Made by a program: the position numbers and the translations under genes
The notes under the pieces: generated by a model
Databases searched by the model: none
The model's input: the letters and a program-made list of their open reading frames with translations, nothing else
What the model was told of the DNA's origin: nothing
Part shown: positions 1 to 9,126 of the stretch, one piece after another
Layout of the letters: every line of letters begins with the position of its first letter
How positions within the stretch are numbered: position 1 is the stretch's first letter
Assembly (NCBI GenBank): GCA_948470905.1
Contig: CAOKQK010000013.1
Coordinates: 1 to 54,473 of the forward strand
Direction: 5' to 3'
Source: an uncultured Lachnospiraceae bacterium
Lineage (GTDB): Bacteria > Bacillota > Clostridia > Lachnospirales > Lachnospiraceae
Length of the DNA: 54,473 nt

Positions 1-55
<55 letters not shown>

Positions 56-311
56 TGTAACGTACATCCTTGCGTCACAACATAAGTTATTTTACAATGT
101 ATAAGGCAAAATGTCAAGACCTAAATTTATTTTTTTACTGCAATTCAGCCAATCAGCGAATGAAAAGTATGCTGCCAGAAATGAAACAGTTCCGATATAG
201 ATTTGATACAGTTTTGATACAGGCGCAGAGTATTTTAATTTTACATTTTACAGGGTATTGACTTACCCCATTAGCGCCGTCATGCATCGGCTATATTAAG
301 GAGGAAACACA

Positions 312-1598
312 ATGTTATGGTATGACAAAATGAAGGCGGGGGGATTAGCGATTCTTCTCGGCCTGTCAACGGTTCTGTCGGGATGTTCTCAGGAGGTGGA
401 TGCCGGAGAAAAGCTTTTTCAAAGCGGGCAGGTGGGAGCAGGCATATCAGCTCCCCAGGGAATGGAAACTCCTGAAACGGAGGCTCCTGATACTAACGGA
501 AAGGAAACTTCACAGGCTTCACAAGCCTTAAATAACACTTCTTTTGCCGTAAATGACACGGATGTCAGGGAAATTATTCCGCTGACAGAGCTGCCCGAAC
601 ATGTTTTTCAGACGAATGACGGGAAGCTGCTTCTGCTTGGAGACAAGGCAGTGCTGATGGACATTGATACTTATGGGATGGAAATATGTAAAGAGATGAC
701 AGGGCTGGATTTTTCATTTCAGGATATTCAATCCTGTAAATTTGTCCAGCGGGAAAATGAGTATCTGGTAGCGGGCAATTATCATAAGCTGGAAAAGGAC
801 GCTGGAGAAAATTTCTTTACTTCTTCTGATGAGCCCAGGCTGATGCTGATACGCTTCAGCAACAGCCTGGAGGTATTGGAGACCCTGGACATAGGGGAGG
901 CCATGGGGGCGCAGCGGGGAATAGACAAATATGACTTTATTGACCATGGCAGGAAGCTGCTTTGTTCTTCTATGGAGGGGTTCTTTTTATACGATTTGGA
1001 GACGGGAGCGCGTACTCAATATTCGCTGGATGATGGGCTTCTGGGAATTAACACCTTCGGCTACATGGAAGCAGAGAATAAGATTCTCTTTACGGCGTTT
1101 TATAACAACGGAAGTCAGGCGGATTCCCTGAATGTCCTTGGAAGCCTGCATCTGGACGGGACGGATTTGGAATATGAGAAAAAGCAGACTCATGAGTGGG
1201 GGGAAATATGGTCTTTTGAAGATTTTGCCCTGATCGAGGATGGAAAATGGAACGCAGATGGGGAAAGAGCAAGCGCGTTCTGTTATAGAGACGGGAAGAT
1301 TCAGGAGTGGGCCCTGGCGGATGAATATGCCGCCATTCAGGCATCTGAAACAGGAAAGTACTTTGCGGTACAATCCCGGGATTGGGCAGAGAACGGAAAC
1401 AACACCGGGTATACGGTGAGGGTGTATGAGACCGAAGGCGGACGGCTTATGCAGGAAATCTCCTGCCCGTTCTCGGAAACAGGGCAGGACACCATGCTCT
1501 GCCAGTGTGTTGTCAGCGAGAAGGCGGAAGCGGTTTTTCTGTTGATGTGTGACAGGGAGACAAAAAAGGACGCGCGCTTTCAGGTGTTGAAATTATGA
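312..1598 (+). CDS. Hypothetical lipoprotein, beta-propeller-like
   Basis: A 428-residue exported protein of no family I can name. The N-terminus has a short positively charged start, a hydrophobic stretch and a lipobox LSGC with the lipidated cysteine at residue 25, so it should be anchored to the outer face of the membrane. Residues 30-70 are a Glu/Thr/Ser-rich spacer. The rest alternates short hydrophobic strands with Asp/Gly turns (for example DGKLLLLGDKAVLMD and EGFFLYDLETG), which looks like a WD40/beta-propeller fold, but this is inference. The start is fixed by AAGGAGG seven bases upstream. It lies 115 bases before a substrate-binding lipoprotein on the same strand, so the two may be co-transcribed. 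No transport permeases follow. Confidence 0.8.
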   Translation: MLWYDKMKAGGLAILLGLSTVLSGCSQEVDAGEKLFQSGQVGAGISAPQGMETPETEAPDTNGKETSQASQALNNTSFAVNDTDVREIIPLTELPEHVFQTNDGKLLLLGDKAVLMDIDTYGMEICKEMTGLDFSFQDIQSCKFVQRENEYLVAGNYHKLEKDAGENFFTSSDEPRLMLIRFSNSLEVLETLDIGEAMGAQRGIDKYDFIDHGRKLLCSSMEGFFLYDLETGARTQYSLDDGLLGINTFGYMEAENKILFTAFYNNGSQADSLNVLGSLHLDGTDLEYEKKQTHEWGEIWSFEDFALIEDGKWNADGERASAFCYRDGKIQEWALADEYAAIQASETGKYFAVQSRDWAENGNNTGYTVRVYETEGGRLMQEISCPFSETGQDTMLCQCVVSEKAEAVFLLMCDRETKKDARFQVLKL

Positions 1599-1713
1599 AA
1601 GCCTAAATCTCTTACTGATCGTTTGTGCCGCTGGAGACGGCATGTTCAGAAATGTGCAAAAATTTTCCAGCGGTCAAAGTACGCCCGCCAGAGGCAGGAA
1701 GGAAGGTTTAAGT

Positions 1714-2979
1714 ATGACAAAAAACAAAAACGAAAAATGGAGGATGTTGCCCGCGGCATTGCTCATTTTATGCATCTGTACCCTATGCGGCTGTGGGAGC
1801 CGGGATGAGCAGGGACCTGTGGTGATAACATATGGAACCCTGCATTTGGATATAGCTATGGAGAATTGGATTGCCTCATGGAACCAATCCCAGGACGCCT
1901 ATAGGGTCGAGGTAAAAGTTTATGAAGACAGCGACACAGGACGCACGCAGCTGAATAACGAAATCGTTGCCGGCAAGGGACCGGATCTGCTGGATCTGTC
2001 AGATATCAATCTGGCAGTTTATGCCGACAAGGGGATACTGGAGGATATGTATCCCTATCTTGATAAGGACGGAAAGGTGACAAGGGAGATGCTGATGCAG
2101 GGCGTTATGCAGTCCTATGAATTTGAGGGAAAGCTTTGCGGGCTTCCCATGGGCTATTCTTTTGAAACACTTCTTGGAAAAAAAGCAAGCGTGGGAGATG
2201 TGAAGGACTGGACAACCGATAAGATGCTTGAGCTGATGCAGGGGCTGAAGGAGGGGCAAATGTTGATGGATGCCCTGAGCCCGGAGGGGTTTCTGCGGGC
2301 AGTATTTGCCGCAGATATGGTTTCTTATGTGGACATGGCAGAGAAAAAATGTTACTTTGAGGACGAGAAATTCCGAAAGCTTTTAGAGACGGCGGCCGGC
2401 CTGAACGCAGACATTCTGTCGGAGGAAGACCATGCAAAGGGACTGGCGGAGGGAACCATTCTTCTGGAGAGGGCATATGTTTCTGATGTTTCAAGCTATC
2501 TGGATTACTGCGGCAGATTTGGGGGCGAGGAAGTGTCATGGGTGGGTTTTCCTTCCAGCCAGGGCGGCAAGGCAGTCATCTATACCCGCATGCCTGTAGG
2601 GATATGTGCATTCAGCAGCAAAAAGGATGCGGCGTGGGAATTTGTGGTTTCTCTTCTGGGAGATGAATTTCAGGAAAAATATGTGATGTTTCTTTTCCCT
2701 ATTCGCATAAGCGCGCTTGAAAAAAGCTTTGAGGCGGCAAAAGCAGCTGGTTATGATGTGGGTTTTCAGGTGCAGGAACAGATTCCTGCCACACAGGAGC
2801 AGATAGACGCGCTGACGAAGGTAATCAGCAGCTCAAAAAGCGACAGCATATTGGATGCTAATATATGGCAAATCGTCAGCGAGGAGGCATCTACCCTGTT
2901 TGAGCAAGGAAAGGATATGGACGAAGTGATACGGATCATACAGAATCGGGCGGCAAATTATGTCCATGAGCAGGAATAA
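1714..2979 (+). CDS. ABC transporter substrate-binding lipoprotein (family 1, sugar type)
   Basis: A 421-residue extracellular solute-binding protein. The chosen ATG at 1714 has GGAAGGAAGG just upstream and is followed by a lysine-rich start, a hydrophobic core and lipobox LCGC (Cys27). An upstream in-frame start at 1642 would put 24 extra residues before the signal and is less likely. The mature protein opens with VVITYGTLHLD and has the lobe-1 signature of family 1 binding proteins: a helix with WIASWNQSQ, then LNNEIVAGKGPDLLDLSD. A later GLPMGYSFETLLGKK and a C-terminal AWEFVVSLLG stretch also fit. Such proteins capture oligosaccharides for MalFG-type importers. No permease or ATPase gene is adjacent, so it is an orphan SBP or serves a distant transporter. 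The ligand cannot be told. Confidence 0.85.
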   Translation: MTKNKNEKWRMLPAALLILCICTLCGCGSRDEQGPVVITYGTLHLDIAMENWIASWNQSQDAYRVEVKVYEDSDTGRTQLNNEIVAGKGPDLLDLSDINLAVYADKGILEDMYPYLDKDGKVTREMLMQGVMQSYEFEGKLCGLPMGYSFETLLGKKASVGDVKDWTTDKMLELMQGLKEGQMLMDALSPEGFLRAVFAADMVSYVDMAEKKCYFEDEKFRKLLETAAGLNADILSEEDHAKGLAEGTILLERAYVSDVSSYLDYCGRFGGEEVSWVGFPSSQGGKAVIYTRMPVGICAFSSKKDAAWEFVVSLLGDEFQEKYVMFLFPIRISALEKSFEAAKAAGYDVGFQVQEQIPATQEQIDALTKVISSSKSDSILDANIWQIVSEEASTLFEQGKDMDEVIRIIQNRAANYVHEQE

Positions 2980-3302
2980 GCCGCTGGATAATCCCGATTG
3001 TGGGATTGTGGCAGGCTATCCGGATTCTAATGATAAGTCACCGAGCTGCAGCATTTGGAGGCATAATGTTTTATCAATGCCATGAAAATCCGTATTTGCC
3101 GGAAGGATCGTGCAGGTGTCTGGACTGCCAGGAGTTTCCTTTGTATGGCGCCTTGTCCAGGTTGTCTCTAGCCGGCTCTTTATCCGGCTGTTACACCTGC
3201 CGTCCCGAATGCCAATGCGGACGTGCTGAAGCTTTCGTATACCCTGTGGGCTATGCAACTGGCATTTTCATCCACCGGCTATGCCCATAGGGACAGCAAA
3301 TC
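2980..3302. other. Gap without a recognisable gene
   Basis: About 320 bases between the SBP gene and the convergent flavodoxin gene. It holds only short open frames on either strand with no recognisable motif and no good ribosome-binding site. It could be a decayed gene end, because several overlapping frames are open for 40-95 codons. I see no RNA structure or terminator that I would defend. Confidence 0.4.
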
Positions 3303-3788
3303 TCAGCTGCAGTTTTTGATCTTTTCACAGAATTTATCTATCTCCGCATCAATATCCCCCCTATGTTCCAGAGGGTTCACCAATTTCATTTCAGCAATCA
3401 GCTTATCGGTCCCGGCCAGCTCCCGAATGCTTTCAAATGCCTTACCAGCATCTCCGCCTCCGCAGGATATGAATGCCGCAATTTTCTTTCCACACAGATC
3501 ATTTTGGGCAAGAAAAGTCCTGAGCGGCGGGGTGACTGACCACGCCCAGAGGGGATTGCCGACAATTACCGTATCATATTTCCCACTGTTGAAATCATAT
3601 TTCTCCAAATCCGGCATTTCTTTAAAGACTGTGCTTTTACCTCCCCAGAAGAATTTGCTCACTTTCCCTGTAGGATAGGACTTTACAGGCTTAAGCTCTA
3701 TAAGGTCCGCCCCAAGCCTGTCCGATATCTTCTGCGCTGTCATCCTTGTGTTTCCCTCAAGTGAATAATATACTACTGCAATGCTCAT
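3303..3788 (-). CDS. Flavodoxin family protein
   Basis: A 161-residue cytosolic flavodoxin-like FMN protein. The N-terminal strand AVVYYSLEGNTRMTA is the phosphate-binding loop (normally S/T-x-T-G-N-T), here with SLEGNT. The middle strand DTVIVGNPLWAWSVTPP matches the GxPxWxxxxPxP flavin-edge loop of the WrbA/flavodoxin group. The later strand KKIAAFISCGGGDAGKAFES contains the third flavin contact region. These proteins carry electrons or act as small quinone or nitro reductases. The start is fixed by GAGGAGG about 10 bases upstream. It sits 61 bases downstream of the bcp gene on the same strand, so a two-gene redox unit is plausible. Confidence 0.9.
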   Translation of the reverse strand: MSIAVVYYSLEGNTRMTAQKISDRLGADLIELKPVKSYPTGKVSKFFWGGKSTVFKEMPDLEKYDFNSGKYDTVIVGNPLWAWSVTPPLRTFLAQNDLCGKKIAAFISCGGGDAGKAFESIRELAGTDKLIAEMKLVNPLEHRGDIDAEIDKFCEKIKNCS

Positions 3789-3849
3789 TTTTACTATTCC
3801 TCCTCATATCCTGGCAGAAAAGCTTTCTTCTCCGTTCCCTTCCTGCTTC

Positions 3850-4302
3850 TCAGATCTCCTGTAGCATTTTCTCCGGGTCGTCTGCCGCCTTTACCCTGTC
3901 ATTGGCTTTGATTATGATACCTTCTTCATTAATCAGATACGTTGTCCTGACCACGCCCATGGAAACCTTTCCGTAATTCTTCTTCTCTTTCCAGACATCG
4001 TAGGCTTCAATGACCTTACGCTCCGGATCAGCCAGCAGCGTAAACACGAGCCCGTACTTCTCCTCAAATTTCTTGTGGGATGCCACAGTGTCCTTGCTGA
4101 CCCCCAAAACAACCGCCCCCCTTTCTGCGAACTGAGGATATCTCTCAGAAAATCCGCATGCCTGGCTGGTGCAGCCCGGGGTGTTATCCTTTGGATAAAA
4201 ATACAAAATAACCTTTTTGCCTGCATAATCTGATAATTTATGCAGCTTTCCATTCTGGTCCGGAAGTTCAAAATCCGGTGCCTTTGTTCCTGTTTCTAAC
4301 AT
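3850..4302 (-). CDS. bcp: Thioredoxin-dependent thiol peroxidase (peroxiredoxin Q/Bcp)
   Basis: A 150-residue peroxiredoxin of the Bcp/PrxQ class that reduces hydrogen peroxide and organic hydroperoxides, using thioredoxin as reductant. It begins with the usual APDFELPDQNGK. The active-site strand is LYFYPKDNTPGCTSQACGFS: Cys44 is the peroxidatic cysteine, and the second cysteine five residues later is the resolving cysteine of atypical 2-Cys Bcp enzymes. The conserved VVLGVSKD and the FxLLADPE stretch follow, with RTTYLI near the end. Length is typical for the family. A good GGAGG precedes the ATG. It is upstream of the flavodoxin gene in the same direction. Confidence 0.95.
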   Translation of the reverse strand: MLETGTKAPDFELPDQNGKLHKLSDYAGKKVILYFYPKDNTPGCTSQACGFSERYPQFAERGAVVLGVSKDTVASHKKFEEKYGLVFTLLADPERKVIEAYDVWKEKKNYGKVSMGVVRTTYLINEEGIIIKANDRVKAADDPEKMLQEI

Positions 4303-4808
4303 TTGTCCCTCCGTTTCCGTGCCTCTGCGCGCTTAGTGGCAATATCCTCCAACCCGTACCCTTCCCCCACTCTGCTCCGGCATCAGCCGCGCAATCAGGG
4401 GCAGATCACACTCTTTTTCCCACCATTCTATGATAAACATGGTCTTTCCGATCAGAAGACCTCTTTTGTAATGACTTCTTTGAAGCTCCGATAACTTGTC
4501 TTTCAAAAATGCTGTTATCTGGACACAGTTTATCATAAAATACTGCCAATGAAAAGTATTACCTGCGTATTTCACGATAAAGCCAACGGCAGGCTGTAAC
4601 AATTAAGACAGAACGCTGGACTGTTACGGCAGCTTACAGTTCACACGTCATAGTGATAAGCATTATAAGACGTCAGCCCATTATACAGGTGCCGGGTCCA
4701 AGATTCCCTTCAACCGTCAGTTGCAGCCAGACAATAACACGAAACATACCGTCGCTTTGAATCCATCACAGAGTAAGGTATAATACAGACATCAACAAAG
4801 AAAGAGGT
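4303..4808. other. Gap; possible gene remnant and promoter region
   Basis: Roughly 500 bases between bcp and the Xre-methyltransferase gene. On the minus strand 4333-4602 there is an 89-codon open frame whose last 45 residues (with IIEWWEKECDLPLIARLMPE) look more protein-like than the rest. It has no clear ribosome-binding site, so it may be the tail of a decayed gene lying in front of bcp. The right part holds the promoter of the next gene and three copies of an ACTGTTAC/TGTAACA-type motif (about 4600-4645). No function can be given. Confidence 0.3.
4757..4784 (+). promoter_or_regulatory. Sigma-A-type promoter for the Xre-methyltransferase gene
   Basis: TTGAAT at 4757-4762 and a perfect TATAAT at 4779-4784 are separated by 16 bases. 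Transcription would start about 20-25 bases before the gene's ribosome-binding site, which fits well. Confidence 0.6.
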
Positions 4809-4814
4809 GTGCTT

Positions 4815-5783
4815 ATGGTTAATAAGATTCATTTTGGAAAAAGAATTGCCGCACTACGGAGGACAAAAGGATTATCCCAGGTCGAGCTGGCAGAAAAACT
4901 CGGTGTAACCTCCCAGGCGGTATCCAAATGGGAATGTGGAAATGCTGTACCTGATATCGACCTGCTACTTGATCTGTCACATCTGTATCATGTAACGATT
5001 AATAAAATGCTGGAAGATGTTGACCTGCTATATGAATTGACAGAAAGCCAGACAGGAAGTTCCGATATTGCTTATTTTGTCTCTGAAGAAGACCCCAACC
5101 TTGAATGGGCAAATGAAATCATTCACGGCGGCTGGATCAGGCGCAATTGGGAACACGCGCAATACGAAAATTTCTATAGAGATGCTGTGGGAAAACAGAT
5201 TGCGTTATGTGACGGCGTGATCCTTGAAATCGGTGCAGGTCCCGGAGGCGGCTTTATGCCCTATGTGCTGAAAGCCAATCCCGATGCCGTCATTATCATC
5301 AGTGATCTGTCCCCCACAGTCGTCCGCGAATGGAAATCCTTTTTGGATAGGACTCTTGCTTCCCCCAATCTCTATTATTCCGCCTTTGACTTCTGCAATA
5401 TGCCTTTCAAAGATAATTGTATTGACATCATATCTGACGGAGGCGGGATCGGTAATTGCATTGGCGAAAAAACGAACGCTTTGAAAGAAGCATACAGGGT
5501 TTTGAAGCCGGGTGGAAAGCTGATCACTTCCACCGGCTTCGTAAATAAAGAAACACTTGCAAGCCTTCCCTCCGAGACACAAAAGATATTACTTAACAAA
5601 CGTCCGGATATTTTTGAAGATTTATACGAGGATACTGTGTTGGCAGGGTTCAGCAAAATCGACAGCGTAATAAGCGGCAGCTGGTACACGGACAACGACG
5701 ACAGTGAAATTGCTGACTTAGCCCGTTCCCTGGGCATTAATTTAAAATTTACGAGCTACACCAGATATTGCATGAAAGAGTAG
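4815..5783 (+). CDS. Xre-type HTH regulator fused to a SAM-dependent methyltransferase
   Basis: A 322-residue two-domain protein. Residues 5-65 are an Xre/Cro helix-turn-helix: FGKRIAALRRTKGLSQVELA, then LGVTSQAVSKWECG, then the PDIDLLLDLSHLYHVTI turn. After a linker, residues 125-245 form a class I methyltransferase. It has motif I EIGAGPGG, an acidic end of strand 2 (IISDLS), a strand-4 region DIISDGGG and a post-motif ALKEAYRVLKPGGKLI. The natural role would be DNA binding coupled to methylation of a small molecule or macromolecule, but the substrate is unknown. ATG 4815 is preferred over GTG 4809 because the GTG lies inside the ribosome-binding site. Similar HTH-methyltransferase fusions are scattered in Clostridia. 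It is alone downstream of its own promoter. Confidence 0.85.
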   Translation: MVNKIHFGKRIAALRRTKGLSQVELAEKLGVTSQAVSKWECGNAVPDIDLLLDLSHLYHVTINKMLEDVDLLYELTESQTGSSDIAYFVSEEDPNLEWANEIIHGGWIRRNWEHAQYENFYRDAVGKQIALCDGVILEIGAGPGGGFMPYVLKANPDAVIIISDLSPTVVREWKSFLDRTLASPNLYYSAFDFCNMPFKDNCIDIISDGGGIGNCIGEKTNALKEAYRVLKPGGKLITSTGFVNKETLASLPSETQKILLNKRPDIFEDLYEDTVLAGFSKIDSVISGSWYTDNDDSEIADLARSLGINLKFTSYTRYCMKE

Positions 5784-5859
5784 CGTCCACGCTCCTTTTA
5801 CTTTTTGCTCCTTTTTAGGCGTTTGCGAAACACCAGAACCCATATAAATACGGAATTCT

Positions 5860-5880
5860 ATATCAAGCGTCGCTTGATAT
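5860..5880. promoter_or_regulatory. Perfect palindrome upstream of Xre gene (operator candidate)
   Basis: Two 10-base arms, ATATCAAGCG and CGCTTGATAT, flank a single central T and form a 21-base perfect palindrome. It lies 130 bases before the following Xre-family gene. The right arm contains TTGATA, which with a TAATTG at 5897 could be a promoter, so a repressor bound here would block it. There is no T-run, so it is not a good terminator. Confidence 0.5.
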
Positions 5881-6010
5881 TTATACAACGAATTGATAAT
5901 TGTTTTTTCATAGAAATACATTTACAATACAAATACACCGGTGTAAATCAGCTTTGTTTAAAATTTTGATGCTCGCCAAAACGGGCAGGAAAGGTGTAAA
6001 GGAAGAAAGT

Positions 6011-7120
6011 ATGAAAGTTGAAATTGGTGAAAATATCAGAGAACTGCGCCGCAGGAGCGAAAGAACCCAGGAGGATCTGGCGACGGCGCTGGGCGTCACC
6101 TGTCAGGCCGTCTCCCGCTGGGAGGCAAGCGGCGGCTATCCTGACATGGAAATCCTCCCCTCTATCGCAAATTACTTCGGCGTATCTATCGATACCCTGT
6201 TTGGCTTCCAGTCGGATCGGGACAGACGGGTCGCTGAAATCATTTCCCAAATTGATGCCTGCCATATCAAGGCTCGATCCGATGACGGATGGGTGGATGA
6301 GTGTATCGGCATACTTCGGGAAGGCCTGCTGGAATATCCCCAGGACGAAAGACTGCTCATCAAGCTGGCGGATACCCTGTCGGAAGCCGGTTGGCGGCGT
6401 TATCAGGAATGGCTGTATTATGACGAGGAAGGCTACATCCGACACGATTACGACCGCCAGAAAAAAAATGAATACTGGGCAGAATCCGTGAAAATCTGTG
6501 AGCGCCTTGCGGACAGCTCCAGAGACAGCGCCATCGTAACAAAGGCAATCTCCCTTCTCGTGCTGCTCTGCAGGAACTTCGGCGAGACAGAAAAAGCTGT
6601 CTCCTATGCCAGCCGGATGCCGGATCTGGCACATTCCCGTGAAATCCTGCTGGCGGAAGCCACCGACGGTAGAGAGGAGGCCAACTATGTCAAAAACGCT
6701 TTGCTGATAATGGCGAGGGAATTTGCCACAAAACTGGTCTACGGGCTGATGACCTGCATCCACAATTATGACAGCGACAGACCCATAACCCAGATAAAAG
6801 GCGCTATCTCTCTATTCGGTCTGATCTGCGAAGACGACAATCTCGGAAATTATCATGGCATCGTCATCTCACTGTATTTATATCTATCCAGGATACAGTG
6901 GGAACGCGGATACCACGATGATGCTTTTGTCTCGCTGGATGAAGCGCTGCGGCACGGAAAGGCACTGGAAGCATTCCTGGAAGGCAGCGATCATGAGCCT
7001 GTTGTAGAAAAACTCCCCATGGACTGGCCCTGGTGGTGTAAGCCGGACTATTCTCAGGTAGAAAAAGAGATCAAGGCCGATCCCAGGTGGGACGCTTGGG
7101 TGGAAAAAACGAGAGGATAA
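6011..7120 (+). CDS. Xre family transcriptional regulator with helical-repeat C-terminus
   Basis: A 369-residue cytosolic regulator. Residues 3-65 are an Xre helix-turn-helix: IGENIRELRRRSERTQEDLA, then LGVTCQAVSRWEASGGYPDMEILPSIANYFGVSIDTLFG. The remaining 300 residues are mainly helical with repeated Trp/Tyr/Arg-rich helices, as in TPR-like sensor domains of the RRNPP/Rgg kind. Whether it binds a peptide is inference. Start ATG 6011 has GGAAGAAAG directly upstream; an open frame extends 37 codons further but without a ribosome site. The gene has its own palindrome upstream and a strong terminator downstream, so it is probably a single-gene unit. Confidence 0.83.
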   Translation: MKVEIGENIRELRRRSERTQEDLATALGVTCQAVSRWEASGGYPDMEILPSIANYFGVSIDTLFGFQSDRDRRVAEIISQIDACHIKARSDDGWVDECIGILREGLLEYPQDERLLIKLADTLSEAGWRRYQEWLYYDEEGYIRHDYDRQKKNEYWAESVKICERLADSSRDSAIVTKAISLLVLLCRNFGETEKAVSYASRMPDLAHSREILLAEATDGREEANYVKNALLIMAREFATKLVYGLMTCIHNYDSDRPITQIKGAISLFGLICEDDNLGNYHGIVISLYLYLSRIQWERGYHDDAFVSLDEALRHGKALEAFLEGSDHEPVVEKLPMDWPWWCKPDYSQVEKEIKADPRWDAWVEKTRG

Positions 7121-7224
7121 AAATCTCAGCTGCAAGCATTACATCCTGACACACTATACCGGGAAAGATGCTTTTGGGCTGATCATACATGAAGCGTTTT
7201 TGCGCTTGCTGCGTTTCTGGATGG

Positions 7225-7258
7225 AGCCCCCGTCAGCTTGCTGCGGGGGCTTTGATTT
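7225..7258 (+). terminator. Rho-independent terminator after the Xre gene
   Basis: AGCCCCCG (7225-7232) pairs with CGGGGGCT (7244-7251). The stem is extended inside by CAG/CTG and followed by TTTGATTT. The orientation fits termination of the plus-strand Xre gene, about 100 bases after its stop. Confidence 0.8.
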
Positions 7259-7285
7259 ATGACAGGTTCCTGCTTCATTTGGCTT

Positions 7286-9073
7286 TTATTTTTTGCCCTT
7301 ATTTCGTGCCAGCACGCCTATTGCCACTGCTGCCGCCGCTGCCACAGCGAGCACAATTATCGCAATGACCATAGATGACTGCGCCCTGCCGGACTCCGGT
7401 TTCTGTTCCTGCTGCGGCGCAGAGGCGGCGGGGCTGTCCGCTCCAGAATCTTCCGGCTCGTCACCGGAGGCAAGCCGCAGACCGAAGGTGAAAATTTCGG
7501 ATTCCGGAGATTCTCCTGCCGCATTTATCGCTGTCACCTTATAAGCATAATGCTTATCCTTCTCTGCGTCCATATTAGCAAAGTCACACACGGTGGTGTA
7601 ACCAATAATTTCAAACTCCCCTACAAGCTCATACACGTCAGATGCCGTATCGCCGTCTGACTCGCTGCCTTGCGCCGCTGCACCGTCTCCGACGGCAGAG
7701 CCGCCCGCAGTCTCGGCTCCGTCTTTCGCAGCTTCGCCCTGCGCGTCCTTGCTCACCAGCTCCGCCGCCATGACCTTATAATAGTCAGCCCCTTCACAGG
7801 GTGTCCATGTGATTCTGCTGACAAAATTTCCGTATTTCTTCTCTGCGATCCCTTCCGGCATCCCAGGCGCCTCTTTAGGCGTCTCCAGGGGAACATAATG
7901 CTCGGAAATGCCCTGCAGCTCCAGCTTATGCAATTCTTCCGCCACATAGCCTCCCACCAGCTTTGCCCCATAATACTGCAGATGGGTATCATCCCTGACG
8001 CCCTTGGCATATTCGCCCTCATAGGCGCCCGCAATGGCATGGTTATAAATGATATCCTTGGTGATCCCGGGTCCCAGCCGCTGATTCAGCTCTGTAAAAC
8101 GGTCTACGGTTATGGCATTCAGATCAATCAGCAGCGTTCCCGTCTCCGCTGCCGTTTCCCTCATGGCCTCCACATACTCCGGAAAGCTCACAATAAATTC
8201 ACTGTTTGTGCGCGCATATTGATTACGGTTGCAGAGCGTCACCAATACCGGAGTTGCGCCTCTGTCCCGGATTGCCTTAATATAAACGTCCGCAAGCAGC
8301 TTTTTGTAATCCGCCACCGAGACATACCTGTCCTTATTCCCGCTGCCGGCGTCATTGTGCCCGAACTCGATCAGGACGCAGTCTCCAGGCGCAATTTCAC
8401 AGAGCACCTGGTTCAGCCTTCCCTGCCTCAGATAGTTCCCGGTGCTCCTGCCGCCCAGGGCGCGGTTGACAAATGTTACATTTTCATCAAAGTAAAGCGG
8501 AAGGGTCTGCCCCCAGCCAGTCTGGGGCGCGTATTTCGCCCCGTAGGTCTGCACCAGAGAATCTCCCACAGTGTATATACATTTCTTTTCATTGGGAGCC
8601 TTTGCCGCCTGTCTGACCGCCCTGATGCTCAGGACCCTGCCCTTCCCTGTGGCTTGGATGGTAATATCGCCCTCAATGGCTGCAACAGCAAAGGTTCTTG
8701 TCTGCTGCTCACCTTCTCTGACCTTTTCCTCCAGCAAGCCGCTCCTGTCGCTTGCCGCGCTGTCTGTGTTGGGCACCATCTGGTCCTCCGTAACCCTGTC
8801 ATAAGCAAAGCTCATGACACTGTCGGCACCATTTCCGGCAAAAGTTATCTCTATGTCATAATTCTCTCCGGCGGCAGCGGGGATTACAAATTCTTTCCTC
8901 CCATCCACCAGGCCGTCCTCTCCATAAGTAAATACCACAGGGTCCTGTCCATTAAGATTCTCTGTGACTTCCCCCCTGTTCTGTTCCGCATAGACCGGAC
9001 TGCTCACGCTTCCTGACACAAGGACAGCCGCCAGGATTCCCAATGCCGCAGCTATTTTCTTCTTAATCCCCAT
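7286..9073 (-). CDS. Surface SGNH/GDSL esterase, rhamnogalacturonan acetylesterase-like (CE12 type), membrane-anchored
   Basis: A 595-residue exported enzyme expected to remove acetyl groups from pectic rhamnogalacturonan. Residues 1-29 are a signal peptide (cleavage near VYA-E). Residues 30-155 look like a beta-sandwich of the kind placed before CE12 domains. The catalytic domain covers about 160-390: block I VGDSL (Ser172), block II ALGGRS (Gly209), block III FGHNDAG (Asn240) and block V DDTHLQ (Asp361, His364), so all four SGNH residues are present. A fibronectin-III-like domain follows, split by an Ala/Gly/Asp-rich insert (about 455-495). The protein ends in a hydrophobic segment and the basic tail RNKGKK. 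ATG 9073 has a close AGAGGG and begins directly at the signal peptide; a GTG at 9130, overlapping the kinase stop, is the alternative. Confidence 0.87.
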   Translation of the reverse strand: MGIKKKIAAALGILAAVLVSGSVSSPVYAEQNRGEVTENLNGQDPVVFTYGEDGLVDGRKEFVIPAAAGENYDIEITFAGNGADSVMSFAYDRVTEDQMVPNTDSAASDRSGLLEEKVREGEQQTRTFAVAAIEGDITIQATGKGRVLSIRAVRQAAKAPNEKKCIYTVGDSLVQTYGAKYAPQTGWGQTLPLYFDENVTFVNRALGGRSTGNYLRQGRLNQVLCEIAPGDCVLIEFGHNDAGSGNKDRYVSVADYKKLLADVYIKAIRDRGATPVLVTLCNRNQYARTNSEFIVSFPEYVEAMRETAAETGTLLIDLNAITVDRFTELNQRLGPGITKDIIYNHAIAGAYEGEYAKGVRDDTHLQYYGAKLVGGYVAEELHKLELQGISEHYVPLETPKEAPGMPEGIAEKKYGNFVSRITWTPCEGADYYKVMAAELVSKDAQGEAAKDGAETAGGSAVGDGAAAQGSESDGDTASDVYELVGEFEIIGYTTVCDFANMDAEKDKHYAYKVTAINAAGESPESEIFTFGLRLASGDEPEDSGADSPAASAPQQEQKPESGRAQSSMVIAIIVLAVAAAAAVAIGVLARNKGKK

Positions 9074-9126
9074 GATCCCTCTTTTCTGCACCACAGCTTC
9101 CTGCGGTACGCATAATTCACAGGCTT

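Noticed and set aside
7670-9016. 448-codon plus-strand frame inside the esterase gene
   Set aside because: It is antisense to the SGNH enzyme, with Cys/His/Arg-rich shadow composition and no ribosome site.
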